From positions 20,998,369 to 21,062,368 of the forward strand of contig NC_080044.1 of NCBI RefSeq assembly GCF_012489685.1: a DNA stretch of 64,000 bases. The letters run 5' to 3'. The notes under the pieces are model-generated. The model worked only from the letters and a program-made list of their open reading frames with translations, searched no databases and was not told the DNA's origin. A program made the position numbers and the translations under genes. Shown here in pieces: positions 32,131-44,500 of the stretch (its first letter is position 1; every line of letters starts with the position of its first letter). Source of the stretch: Lotus japonicus (Eukaryota > Streptophyta > Magnoliopsida > Fabales > Fabaceae).

Positions 32131-32620
32131 TTTTGAGTGTTGGTATGAGCTCCTCGAGTTAGGATTAGTGTAGGAGTAGAGTTTTAGCTCTGACAGTCTT
32201 GCATCATTTGTTACTTAGGGGACAGGGTAGATCCGCTTATAGCTTTTTGTGTGGTTTCCTTACGGGGATCACAGAGAGTTGGTTGGACTTAGGAAGTCTT
32301 ATTCTCAGACCATTGGGTCAGCTGATTCTCAGTTTTGAGGGATGGGGTGGCGGGCACTTCACCCTTTTCATTTGGTTTGTATATATTGCCTACGGGCGCT
32401 ACTCTTCTATTACCGTCACTGGAGGTTTACTCGTGACGAGGTTGCTACTACAGCGGGGGCTGTTTATATATTGTATATTAGTTCTGATTTTTGTTATTGT
32501 TGGGTTTTATTTAATTCAGTCTTGTCTTAGTTATTATCGAAAAAAAATATTCACGTTTTTCCGCATTAAGTTTACTTTTGGTTACTAAAGTGACGCCACC
32601 GAAATCGGGGTGTTACACTG

Positions 32621-32632
32621 TGGTATCAGAGC
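32621..32632 (+). other. Primer binding site, copy 1
   Basis: TGGTATCAGAGC, three bases after the LTR end, complementary to the 3' end of initiator tRNA-Met, as usual for plant Ty3/gypsy elements. Confidence 0.9.
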
Positions 32633-32830
32633 ACGGTCGAGTCTTTCGGGAGTTGTTGGGGAATAGGTCTTCTGTGCTAGGTTGTGTGACTCTGCAAAGA
32701 GTGAAAATTGATTGTCTGCAAGCGATTTTTCGCTTAAAAATTGATTGAAGTTATTGCTTACTCATATTGTATAGTGATGCTAGATGCTATCTTATGATAA
32801 GTACTGACTGTTTGCTTCCTTTAACAGAAT

Positions 32831-35800
32831 ATGGTGAATACTAACCAGCTAGCTGAGATGATGGCCACTATGGCCCAAGCGGTAACAGCGCAGGCCCAAG
32901 CGGTAACAGCACAGGCAAATGATAATGCCATGAGGCGTGCTACTGAAGAAGCACGTGAACAGCATCAACGTCAGAGAGAGATAACTCTGGACCAGAACAA
33001 AGGCCTCAATGACTTCAAGAGGCAAAACCCACCAAAGTTCTCTGGTGGTACTGATCCAGACGCAGCGGATCTCTGGATCCAGGAAATCGAGAAGATTTTC
33101 GGCGTTCTGCAGACTGTAGAGGGTGCCAAGGTGGGCATGGCGACTTATCTTCTGCTGGGAGATGCTGAATACTGGTGGAAGGGCACCAGGGGGATCATGG
33201 AAGCCAACCATGAAGAAATTAACTGGAACTCGTTCCGGACCGCATTCTTGGAAAAGTATTTTCCGACAAGTGCCCGGGATGAGAGGGAGGCGCAGTTTCT
33301 GACACTCCGACAGGGAGGTATGTCTGTACCGGAATTTGCTTCGAAGCTGGAGTCTTTGGCGAAGCATTTCCAATTCTTTAATGATCATGTTGACGAGCGC
33401 TACATGTGCAAGCGCTTCGTGAATGGACTGAGGCCGGATATTGAGGACTCAGTGAGGCCACTAGGAATCATGCGATTCCAATCAGTGGTGGAGAAAGCCA
33501 CTGAAGTGGAGCTGATGAAGAACCGGAGGTTGAACCGGGCTGGAACTGGAGGGCCGATGAGGTCGGGCTCTCAGAATAATCAGAATAAGGGAGGGTTTCA
33601 GAACAGGAGGCCGTATCAGCGTCCTGCTGGTAGAGGGTTTGCATCAGGATCTTACCGGCCCATGGTGGGTGCTGTTGGAGGTTCTGGAGGTCAGACTCAG
33701 AACAGGGAACTGACGTGCTTCAAGTGTGGGAAGCCGGGGCACTTTGCTCGTGCTTGTCCCGACACGAGGCCTCAATGCTTCAATTGTAACAAGTTGGGGC
33801 ACACTGCTGCACAGTGCAGGCTACCAAAGGCGGAACCAACCGTCAACACTGCTAGAGGAAAGCGTCCTGCTGCGAAGGCGAGAGTCTACACCATGGATGG
33901 TGAAGATGCTGAGGGAGTCGATGGACTGATTAGAGGCGACTGCGGGATAGACGGTAGCCTTCTATCCGTACTTTTTGATTCCGGAGCAACGCATTCATTT
34001 ATCTCTAGAGATTGTGCAATCAGATTAAGACTCCCTATTACTGCTTTGAGCTTCGATCTGATAGTTGCTACTCCTGCCAAGACTCTACTTGCTAATTCAG
34101 CATGCATGTATTGTCCGATAACATACAACAATAGGATCTACCATGGTAACCTAGTATGCTTAACTCTTAAGAACCTAGATGTTATCCTAGGAATGGATTG
34201 GTTGTCCCGCTATCATTGTCTTTTGGACTGTAACCGAAAGAGAGTGGTATTCCCTGATTCGGATCTTTCCGAGTATCTATCTGCCAATCACATCAGCGTC
34301 GCTTTGAACGAGGGATCTCAGGAGTATTCTGTTTTGCTAAGCTTGGAGAGCAAAGGGAACCCAGAAGTTGGCAGTATTCCAGTGGTGAAAGAATTCACGG
34401 ATGTTTTTCCTGGCGATGTACCTGGATTGCCGCCTGTACGCGACATTGAGTTTGCGATAGACATCGTACCGGGAACAGGGCCGATTTCGATTGCACCATA
34501 TCGTATGGCACCTGCGGAGCTAGTGGAATTGAAGTCCCAACTCGAAGATCTTCTGTCGAAGGGATTCATACGACCAAGCGTTTCACCTTGGGGAGCGCCA
34601 GTCTTATTGGTGAAGAAGAAGGACGGGAAGTCGAGATTATGTGTCGACTACCGACAATTGAAAAGGTAACCGTCAAGAATAGGTATCCGTTACCTAGGAT
34701 TGATGATTTGATGGATCAACTGCGAGGAGCTACAATATTCTCGAAGATCGACCTGAAGTCGGGTTATCATCAAATCAGGGTCAAGACCGAGGATATCCAG
34801 AAGACGGCATTCAGAACCCGTTATGGACACTATGAGTACTTAGTGATGCCATTTGGGGTGACAAATGCGCCGACAATATTCATGGCTTACATGAATATGA
34901 CTTTCCATACATTCCTGGATCGATTCGTCGTGGTGTTTATCGACGACATTCTGATCTATTCAAAGAATGCTGAGGAACATGAGGAGCACTTGCGACAGGT
35001 TTTACAAGTGCTGAGGGAGAAGGAGTTGTATGCCAATCCTGCCAAGTGCGAATTTTGGCTCGAAGAGGTAAAATTCTTAGGCCATGTGATCTCTAAGGAG
35101 GGGATAGCTGTGGATCCAGCAAAGGTAGAGACCGTATTGTCGTGGGAACGGCCGAAGACAGTAACGGAGATCAGAAGTTTTGTCGGTTTGGCGGGATACT
35201 ATCGTCGTTTCATCGAGAACTTCGCGAAGATAGTTGGACCTTTGACTCAACTAACGAGGAAGGACCAACCTTTTGCATGGACTGAAGCGTGCGAAACTAG
35301 TTTTCAGACGATGAAGGAACGGTTGACGACGTCACCTGTACTCGTCTTACCGCAACCGGAGGAACCTTATGAGGTATACTGTGATGCTTCGCATCAAGGT
35401 TTGGGATGTGTGCTGATGCAACATCGGAAGGTGGTTGCTTATGCTTCAAGACAACTGAAGGTGCATGAGAAGAATTATCCAACTCATGATTTGGAACTAG
35501 CTGCAATCGTATTTGCGCTGAAGATTTGGAGACATCACTTATATGGATGCAATTTCACCATATTCAGTGATCATAAGAGCTTGAAGTACCTGTTTGAGCA
35601 GAAGGAGCTGAACATGAGACAACGTCGATGGATGGAATTTCTCAAAGATTACGAGTTCACTCTGCAATATCATCCTGGAAAGGCGAACGTAGTTGCTGAT
35701 GCCTTGAGTAGGAAGATGCACATCTCGTCGATGATGGTGAAGGAGCTGCAACTGTTAGAGCAATTTCGAGATTTGAGCTTGGATGTGAAATTATCCGAGG

Positions 35801-37269
35801 GAGAACTGAAGTTCGGGATGATCAGAATTACCAATGGGTTGATGGAAGAAATCCGAGACCAACAGTTACAAGATGAGTTTCTGCTCGGGAAAAGAAATTT
35901 GGTAAGTCAAGGTAAGGACCCAGAATTCAAGGTGGGAAGTGACAATATCCTACGGTGCAAGGATAGGGTTTGCGTGCCTAACAACCCTAACTTGAGAAGA
36001 TTGATTATGGATGAAGGTCACAAGAGCAAGTTAAGCATTCATCCTGGAATGAAGAAGATGTACCAGGACTTGAAGGTAAATTTTTGGTGGCCAGGAATGA
36101 AAAGACAAGTGGCTGAGTACGTAGCTGCATGTCTGACATGTCAGAAGGCAAAGGTGGAGCATCAGAAGTCTTCAGGCATGCTACAAAGCTTGGATGTGCT
36201 AGAATGGAAATGGGATAGCATATCGATGGATTTCGTTGTAGCTTTGCCAAGAACTCAGAAGGGATACGATTCTATTTGGGTAATCGTGGATCGGCTGACA
36301 AAGTCGGCTCATTTCGTACCGGTGAGGACTACGTACAACGTGGAGAAACTATCAGAGTTATACATAGCGGAGATTGTACGACTTCACGGAGTACCGACAA
36401 GTATTGTATCCGATCGAGACCCGAAGTTTACATCACATTTTTGGGGAGCTCTTCAAGAGGCTTTGGGAACGAGGCTGAGACTAAGTTTTGCTTACCATCC
36501 GCAGACTGATGGGCAGACTGAGAGAACTATTCAGTCGTTGGAGGATTTGCTACGCGCTTGCGTTCTGGACAACAAGGGCAGTTGGGATACCTTATTGCCA
36601 TTGATTGAGTTCACATACAACAACAGTTTTCATACGAGCATTGGTATGGCACCGTATGAGGCTTTGTATGGCCGCAAGTGTAGAACACCTTTGTGTTGGT
36701 ACCAAAACGGAGAAAATCTGTTGGTAGGACCTGAACTTCTGCAACAGACCACTGAGAAGATCAAGCAGATCAGAGAGAAGATGAGGACTTCTCAGAGTAG
36801 ACAGAAGAGTTATGCAGATCAGAGGCGCAGAACTCTGGAGTTCGAAGAAGGAGATCATGTATTTCTGAGAGTTACTCAAACGACGGGTGTTGGTCGAGCA
36901 ATCAAGTCAAAGAAGCTTACGCCCAAGTTCATTGGACCGTATCAGATCACTCGTCGAATTGGACCAGTCGCATATCAGATTGCACTACCTCCATTTCTAT
37001 CAAATATTCATGATGTGTTCCACGTGTCACAACTGAGGAAATATATTGCGGATCCGACACATGTTATCGAGCTGGATGATGTTGAGTTGAAGGATGATCT
37101 GTCTTTCGAGACACCGCCAATTAGCATTGGTGACACCAGGATAAAACAGTTGAGAGGGAAAGAGATCGAGTTAGTGAAGGTCATTTGGAATAAAGACACT
37201 GGTGATGCGACATGGGAGCTGAAGGAGAAGATTCAAGAACAGTATCCAGAACTTTTTACTAACCCTTAA
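32831..37269 (+). pseudogene. Tekay gag-pol, copy 1 (1-base deletion in RT)
   Basis: Would encode the 1479-residue polyprotein of copy 2, but one C is missing near 34662 (CAATTGAAAAGG against CAATTGAACAAGG), stopping the first frame at 34669. The rest of RT, RNase H, integrase and chromodomain is open in the second frame from before 34670 to 37269. It keeps the conserved glycine in MPFGVTNAP (34855-34857), which copies 2 and 3 have lost. It also has Phe instead of Ser before AYHPQTDG in integrase. The leader before the ATG ends in CCTTTAACAG, acceptor-like. Confidence 0.85.
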
Positions 37270-37306
37270 GTTTCGAGGTCGAAACTTTCTTTTTGGAGGG
37301 TAGTAA

Positions 37307-40300
37307 TGTAAGGCCCGAGTTTTTAAGTTCATGCTAAGTGAATAAACTTCTTATTCACGATTAGGGTTGATGTAATGTGAAGGGAAACCTGAACGAAAGT
37401 TTATTAAATGAAATATATTTATGAAGGAGAAAGTTCAGGAAAAGTTCAAGGATTCCATTATGATCGATAAAAGTTACAGCACGAACGTTTTACGCTTAAA
37501 CCTAGGTCAGAAACCCTAGTATATAGCTAATTTTCACTTTTAGGCACGATGGCAGTTAATTCCAAAAATCTTCAGAGAAATGTTAGAATTTCTCTTCTTC
37601 CATATATCACAATCGTGTCGAGGCGAAACTCTAGGATCTACGAACGTCCGATTCCAATCATCGGAAGTTTGCCGAAACCGAATCCCTGGTATTTCAAAAC
37701 CCTAGAATTTCTCGACAATGAAGACTTTATCTATTCAGAGCTTCAAATGAATATTCTACACGCGTACACCCATTTCTCTTGATGATTTCAATCTTTCTTC
37801 CGAAGGAAGTTTTCTATTCCGACATTCGAGGCAAAAAGCAACTTATCGGGTAAAATAGTTTTACACCGACTTTGCACCGACTTTGCATTAGTTGCCAAAA
37901 ATACAAGGAGACATCTTCTTAGCTTAGGAATTCCTTTGCCAAAACCTATCTTAGAATTCATGGAGAATGATGCCGGAAAAATCAGATTCGCGAAACTTTC
38001 ATTTTCCCGCGAATTTCCACCTTCTATATATAGCAAAGAAAGGAAGAAAAAACCAAAAAAACTACCCATTTTCCCCACCCAAACCCGCGGCCAAGAAGGA
38101 GAAGAAGGAGGAAGAGATTTTCTTCATCGTTTGCTTGATCGTCGATCAATCAGTTGCTGCTTCAAGGTTTCGAGGTATAGTCGCTAATCCTTACCTCCGA
38201 TCGTTTTTTCTATAGCTTTTCTGTAGAGTTTTCTGAGTGGATAGTTTATGGGTTTTTGCAAAACTATCCTGAATCTTTCATTTCTGATTCTAAACCTCTT
38301 CTATATGTGCCCAAGATCACTTCTGCCGGATTAGATTTTCCGTTATGTCGCCGGAATTCCGTCGGAATCAATTCTAGCCTAAAATACCCATTTATGTAGT
38401 TTTTGAGTAAAGTTCCAACCTTAGGGCTGAAAACTATCGCCTTAGCTTAGTGCTAGTAGGATTAGTTGTCATAAACGTCGTTGGTGACGTCCCTGCAAAA
38501 TTTTATTTTTGGGATTTCAGTTTTGAAAATCCTAAGTTAAAAATCATGACCAAAATACCCCTGCGACAGTTTTTGATCTGATAATTTTTCCGAGTTCAGA
38601 ATACCCTTAGTTACGGCTTATGAAAGCATAGGAACCAAGTTTGATTGAAGAAAAATCGAACCCTACAATTACCTATAGTGGCCGAGAGCTATAAGGGGGG
38701 AGGAGGAAATTTCCTTTTCCGAAAACTTGTCCTTTCGCGCTAGTTTATCGTACCTTAGAGTATAGATTACTTCGAGTAACCTTAGTATGTATCGATAGCT
38801 TAGTTTCCGATAGATTCTGATAGTATTTCTATGATTTTGTTTTAAAGGAACTTTCGAGGAATTTCCTGAGGAACAACACTTTGAGTACGAGGAAGCGCTT
38901 GACGATCATACTGGAGAACCTTCAGGTGAGGGCTTCTCACTGAATCTCTAGTTAATGCTTAGGGTCGATGTTTCGACATTGTTTACTGTTTATGCACTGG
39001 GATTGTGTGTGATTGGAAAATGTTTTCTGAGGCTTCGGCTGACAATGTAGATGATGCATCTACTGAATGTTTTTGATGAGTGAATGACATGCTAAGTGCT
39101 AATTGGGTAATTTAGGATGTGTGGTGCATGCCTTATATGCTAGGTGCTATGTGGTTATTGCTTAAGATATTGACATATGACATGTTGATTGATTATGATG
39201 AGTTAATTCTGCTTTTGCACTATAATCTGAGTTTCTGAATGGTGAGAATAGTGGGCAGGTCATGCCGATTTTATTTTGAGAGTTTTGAGGAAGTTTGATA
39301 GGACGAACGAGGTTCGGGCCTTGATTTTGTTTAGTGGATCGAGACATCCTCTGGAAGCGACTTGGGATTGGGAGATCCTGCAAATGTATAAGACTTGCGA
39401 TAAGACAAAATGGAATCTATTTTATAAAGAAAACTCATAAGACCTTAAATAACCTCTAAATCTTTAAGTAATGATAACAACCTCGAAGGAAGGCATTGGA
39501 AGTGAAATCTTAATTTTGGAAAACGAGGAGTGTCGTCGGATCCAAGTGTCGAGTTTGTTGTCGTTGTGCTGTTGGAGCAGCGTTTGATGTCGTGCTGTTG
39601 GAGCAGCGTTTATTGTTGTGCCGTTGGAGCAGCGTGTGTTATTGTGCTGTTGGAGCAGCGTGTGTTGTGGTGCTGTTGGAGCAGCTATGTGTCGTTATGA
39701 AGTGTGTCTTTTGGTCGCAGAATCGACTTTACCTTAGGGTAAGCTTTTAGAGACTTTAACTTCCCTAGAACACGTGGCGACGTGTCGAGTGAGGTCGGAG
39801 ACGTTGTTTGACTAATCATTTTGCATACATGCAACATTAATGAGGTATTAACACAGGACGTACTCTGGACCTCGTCGGTTTCCAAAATGGTCATAAGACC
39901 CGGAATGCCGTGAAAGAGCGTTTGTAGACGTCTCTTGTAGCAGACCGAAATGGCAGACCTACGGGTTTACTGCTGATCTGACTACCCTGTGGGAGTAAGA
40001 GACATCACGGGCCGAAATGGCACCACCGTGGCTGGTGAAGGGCTGATCCGATGATGTCCATCCGTTCCGGATTGCATATTGGTTGACTGGGTTAACCTGC
40101 ATACATATCACGCAACAAGCATACTGACTTAGTTGATGAGTGTGGTCGCTATTTGATAAACTTACTTGGAACATGCTAATTGTTATTATTGTCGTTATGA
40201 TTTTGTGGAACATGCAACCCTAGGAATGATATCTCTAGTTATAAGCCTAAGTGGCTATCTATTATTTGTACCTATTGGGTTTATTATCTACATAGTTCTT

Positions 40301-41323
40301 TAGAGTTGACCCTCGCGTCTTCTGTGTGTGTTTTGGCGGACAACGCCTTTTGTCAGATGAATATTGCGGATTGGTACACCATGGTCCACCCTTCGGGGGG
40401 GATTAGGTATGAGATGATCGATCAAGACGACCCCGGGTCGTGGGTGGTTGACCCCGCGAGCCATCGAGCGACGTATTCGGGGCGTATCATGGAGGATCAC
40501 GTGGATAGCGGAGGACTTCTGAGGTCAGGAGTGTTGAGGCGATGCTCTATCAGCTTCAACTTGCCACCGGGCGTTCACTGCGGACCAGGACTTGGAGGAC
40601 CACCACCACCACCATTGTCTTCAGACGAGGAGGATCCCTCAGAGGAGATTCCAGTGGGAGTGCCTTCGGCAGGGTCTAGTGCACCCACCGTGGCGATCAT
40701 CGATGATCAGGGTTCGGGCCCTAAGCCCGTGAGTCCAGCATCGGAGCGCACTGCGGTTGCGAGGGGAGGACGGATAGGGACAGTAGACTTGGTCGTTCTG
40801 GATTCTGATTCAGACGACGATCATGCTAGCACATAGTTTTGAGTGTTGGTATGAGCTCCTCGAGTTAGGATTAGTGTAGGAGTAGAGTTTTAGCTCTGAC
40901 AGTCTTGCATCATTTGTTACTTAGGGGACAGGGTAGATCCGCTTATAGCTTTTTGTGTGGTTTCCTTACGGGGATCACAGAGAGTTGGTTGGACTTAGGA
41001 AGTCTTATTCTCAGACCATTGGGTCAGCTGATTCTCAGTTTTGAGGGATGGTGTTGCGGGCACTTCACCCTTTTCATTTGGTTTGTATATATTGCCTACG
41101 GGCGCTACTCTTCTATTACCGTCACTGGAGGTTTACTCGTGACGAGGTTGCTACTACAGCGGGGGCTGTTTATATATTGTATATTAGTTCTGATTTTTGT
41201 TATTGTTGGGTTTTATTTAATTCAGTCTTGTCTTAGTTATTATCGAAAAAAAATATTCACGTTTTTCCGCATTAAGTTTACTTTTGGTTACTAAAGTGAC
41301 GCCACCGAAATCGGAGTGTTACA
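37307..41323 (+). mobile_element. LTR 2 of array (complete, 4017 bp)
   Basis: Starts TGTAAGGCCCGAG after the purine-rich GGAGGGTAGTAA and ends TGTTACA. TATATATA near 38025, exon 38848-38925, ORF 40357-40836. U3 is about 0.7 kb; the transcribed part before the LTR end is over 3 kb, an unusually long leader. It serves both as 3' LTR of copy 1 and 5' LTR of copy 2. Confidence 0.9.
40357..40836 (+). CDS. LTR-embedded ORF, intact copy in LTR 2
   Basis: 159 codons from the ATG that directly follows the acceptor CCTTTTGTCAG. It is probably the first AUG in the spliced leader, since no ATG is visible between the TATA-proximal start and the donor or in the 78-bp exon. Order of parts: MVHPSGGIRYEM (residues 9-20), GSWVVDPASHRATYSGR (27-43), a proline run (82-86), an acidic patch (88-98), VAIIDD (112-117), and an acidic end VVLDSDSDDD (146-155) that looks like a SUMO-interacting motif. 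No known family is recognised. It is identical in layout to 51022-51501. Translation is not proven. Confidence 0.5.
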   Translation: MNIADWYTMVHPSGGIRYEMIDQDDPGSWVVDPASHRATYSGRIMEDHVDSGGLLRSGVLRRCSISFNLPPGVHCGPGLGGPPPPPLSSDEEDPSEEIPVGVPSAGSSAPTVAIIDDQGSGPKPVSPASERTAVARGGRIGTVDLVVLDSDSDDDHAST

Positions 41324-41326
41324 CTG

Positions 41327-41338
41327 TGGTATCAGAGC
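41327..41338 (+). other. Primer binding site, copy 2
   Basis: TGGTATCAGAGC just after LTR 2, matching the initiator tRNA-Met 3' end. Confidence 0.9.
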
Positions 41339-41536
41339 ACGGTCGAGTCTTTCGGGAGTTGTTGGGGAATAGGTCTTCTGTGCTAGGTTGTGTGACTCTG
41401 TAAAGAGTGAAAATTGATTGTCTGCAAGCGATTTTTCGCTTAAAAATTGATTGAAGTTATTGCTTACTCATATTGTATAGTGATGCTAGATGCTATCTTA
41501 TGATAAGTACTGACTGTTTGCTTCCTTTAACAGAAT

Positions 41537-44500
41537 ATGGTGAATACTAACCAGCTAGCTGAGATGATGGCCACTATGGCCCAAGCGGTAACAGCGCAGG
41601 CCCAAGCGGTAACAGCACAGGCAAATGATAATGCCATGAGGCGTGCTACTGAAGAAGCACGTGAACAGCATCAACGTCAGAGAGAGATAACTCTGGACCA
41701 GAACAAAGGCCTCAATGACTTCAGGAGGAAAAACCCACCAAAGTTCTCTGGTGGTACTGATCCAGACGCAGCGGATCTCTGGATCCAGGAAATCGAGAAG
41801 ATTTTCGGCGTTCTGCAGACTGTAGAGGGTGCCAAGGTGGGCATGGCGACTTATCTTCTGCTGGGAGATGCTGAATACTGGTGGAAGGGCACCAGGGGGA
41901 TCATGGAAGCCAACCATGAAGAAATTAACTGGAACTCGTTCCGGACCGCATTCTTGGAAAAGTATTTTCCGACAAGTGCCCGGGATGAGAGGGAGGCGCA
42001 GTTTCTGACACTCCGACAGGGAGGTATGTCTGTACCGGAATTTGCTTCGAAGCTGGAGTCTTTGGCGAAGCATTTCCAATTCTTTAATGATCATGTTGAC
42101 GAGCGCTACATGTGCAAGCGCTTCGTGAATGGACTAAGGCCGGATATTGAGGACTCAGTGAGGCCACTAGGAATCATGCGATTCCAATCAGTGGTGGAGA
42201 AAGCCACTGAAGTGGAGCTGATGAAGAACCGGAGGTTGAACCGGGCTGGAACTGGAGGGCCGATGAGGTCGGGCTCTCAGAATAATCAGAATAAGGGAGG
42301 GTTTCAGAACAGGAGGCCGTATCAGCGTCCTGCTGGTAGAGGGTTTGCATCAGGATCTTACCGGCCCATGGTGGGTGCTGCTGGAGGTTCTGGAGGTCAG
42401 ACTCAGAACAGGGAACTGACGTGCTTCAAGTGTGGGAAGCCGGGGCACTTTGCTCGTGCTTGTCCCGACACGAGGCCTCAATGCTTCAATTGTAACAAGT
42501 TGGGGCACACTGCTGCACAGTGCAGGCTACCAAAGGCGGAACCAACCGTCAACACTGCTAGAGGAAAGCGTCCTGCTGCGAAGGCGAGAGTCTACACCAT
42601 GGATGGTGAAGATGCTGAGGGAGTCGATGGACTGATTAGAGGCGACTGCGGGATAGACGGTAGCCTTCTATCCGTACTTTTTGATTCCGGAGCAACGCAT
42701 TCATTTATCTCTAGAGATTGTGCAATCAGATTAAGACTCCCTATTACTGCTTTGAGCTTCGATCTGATAGTTGCTACTCCTGCCAAGACTCTACTTGCTA
42801 ATTCAGCATGCATGTATTGTCCGATAACATACAACAATAGGATCTACCATGGTAACCTAGTATGCTTAACTCTTAAGAACCTAGATGTTATCCTAGGAAT
42901 GGATTGGTTGTCCCGCTATCATTGTCTTTTGGACTGTAACCGAAAGAGAGTGGTATTCCCTGATTCGGATCTTTCCGAGTATCTATCTGCCAATCACATC
43001 AGCGTCGCTTTGAACGAGGGATCTCAGGAGTATTCTGTTTTGCTAAGCTTGGAGAGCAAAGGGAACCCAGAAGTTGGCAGTATTCCAGTGGTGAAAGAAT
43101 TCACGGATGTTTTTCCTGGCGATGTACCTGGATTGCCGCCTGTACGCGACATTGAGTTTGCGATAGACATCGTACCGGGAACAGGGCCGATTTCGATTGC
43201 ACCATATCGTATGGCACCTGCGGAGCTAGTGGAATTGAAGTCCCAACTCGAAGATCTTCTGTCGAAGGGATTCATACGACCAAGCGTTTCACCTTGGGGA
43301 GCGCCAGTCTTATTGGTGAAGAAGAAGGACGGGAAGTCGAGATTATGTGTCGACTACCGACAATTGAACAAGGTAACCGTCAAGAATAGGTATCCGTTAC
43401 CTAGGATTGATGATTTGATGGATCAACTGCGAGGAGCTACAATATTCTCGAAGATCGACCTGAAGTCGGGTTATCATCAAATCAGGGTCAAGACCGAGGA
43501 TATCCAGAAGACGGCATTCAGAACCCGTTATGGACACTATGAGTACTTAGTGATGCCATTTAGGGTGACAAATGCGCCGACAATATTCATGGCTTACATG
43601 AATATGACTTTCCATACATTCCTGGATCGATTCGTCGTGGTGTTTATCGACGACATTCTGATCTATTCAAAGAATGCTGAGGAACATGAGGAGCACTTGC
43701 GACAGGTTTTACAAGTGCTGAGGGAGAAGGAGTTGTATGCCAATCCTGCCAAGTGCGAATTTTGGCTCGAAGAGGTAAAATTCTTAGGCCATGTGATCTC
43801 TAAGGAGGGGATAGCTGTGGATCCAGCAAAGGTAGAGACCGTATTGTCGTGGGAACGGCCGAAGACAGTAACGGAGATCAGAAGTTTTGTCGGTTTGGCG
43901 GGATACTATCGTCGTTTCATCGAGAACTTCGCGAAGATAGTTGGACCTTTGACTCAACTAACGAGGAAGGACCAACCTTTTGCATGGACTGAAGCGTGCG
44001 AAACTAGTTTTCAGACGATGAAGGAACGGTTGACGACGTCACCTGTACTCGTCTTACCGCAACCGGAGGAACCTTATGAGGTATACTGTGATGCTTCGCA
44101 TCAAGGTTTGGGATGTGTGCTGATGCAACATCGGAAGGTGGTTGCTTATGCTTCAAGACAACTGAAGGTGCATGAGAAGAATTATCCAACTCATGATTTG
44201 GAACTAGCTGCAATCGTATTTGCGCTGAAGATTTGGAGACATCACTTATATGGATGCAATTTCACCATATTCAGTGATCATAAGAGCTTGAAGTACCTGT
44301 TTGAGCAGAAGGAGCTGAACATGAGAGAGCGTCGATGGATGGAATTTCTCAAAGATTACGAGTTCACTCTGCAATATCATCCTGGAAAGGCGAACTTAGT
44401 TGCTGATGCCTTGAGTAGGAAGATGCACATCTCGTCGATGATGGTGAAGGAGCTGCAACTGTTAGAGCAATTTCGAGATTTGAGCTTGGATGTGAAATTA

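Larger units (their letters stand above)
28792..32617 (+). mobile_element. LTR 1 of array (5' truncated)
   Basis: Begins at TAGCTAATTTTCACTTTTAGG, which is position ~218 of LTR 2, so the first ~217 bp including the TG end are missing. TATATATA at 29314-29321. Leader exon ends: donor GAG|GTATAG at 29463/29464. Small exon 30137-30214. Acceptor GTCAG before the ATG at 31652. It ends TGTTACA at 32611-32617. Private features are a 21-bp duplication near 29020 and six Gs (others have seven) at about 31690. It shares TTAGGGTTAGGG (about 31024) with LTR 4 only. Confidence 0.85.

Noticed and set aside
32621..32632. tRNA-like sequence
   Set aside because: Only the 12-base primer binding site complementary to initiator tRNA-Met; no tRNA cloverleaf follows.
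32849..33388. 179-codon antisense frame over gag (repeated in each copy)
   Set aside because: Shadow of the conserved gag coding strand; no start context or domain.
37549..37782. 77-codon ORF in LTR U3 (also 28817, 46256 and 56921)
   Set aside because: Lies upstream of the LTR TATA box, so not in a leader transcript. No diverged copy is in the window to test conservation. Could be chance.
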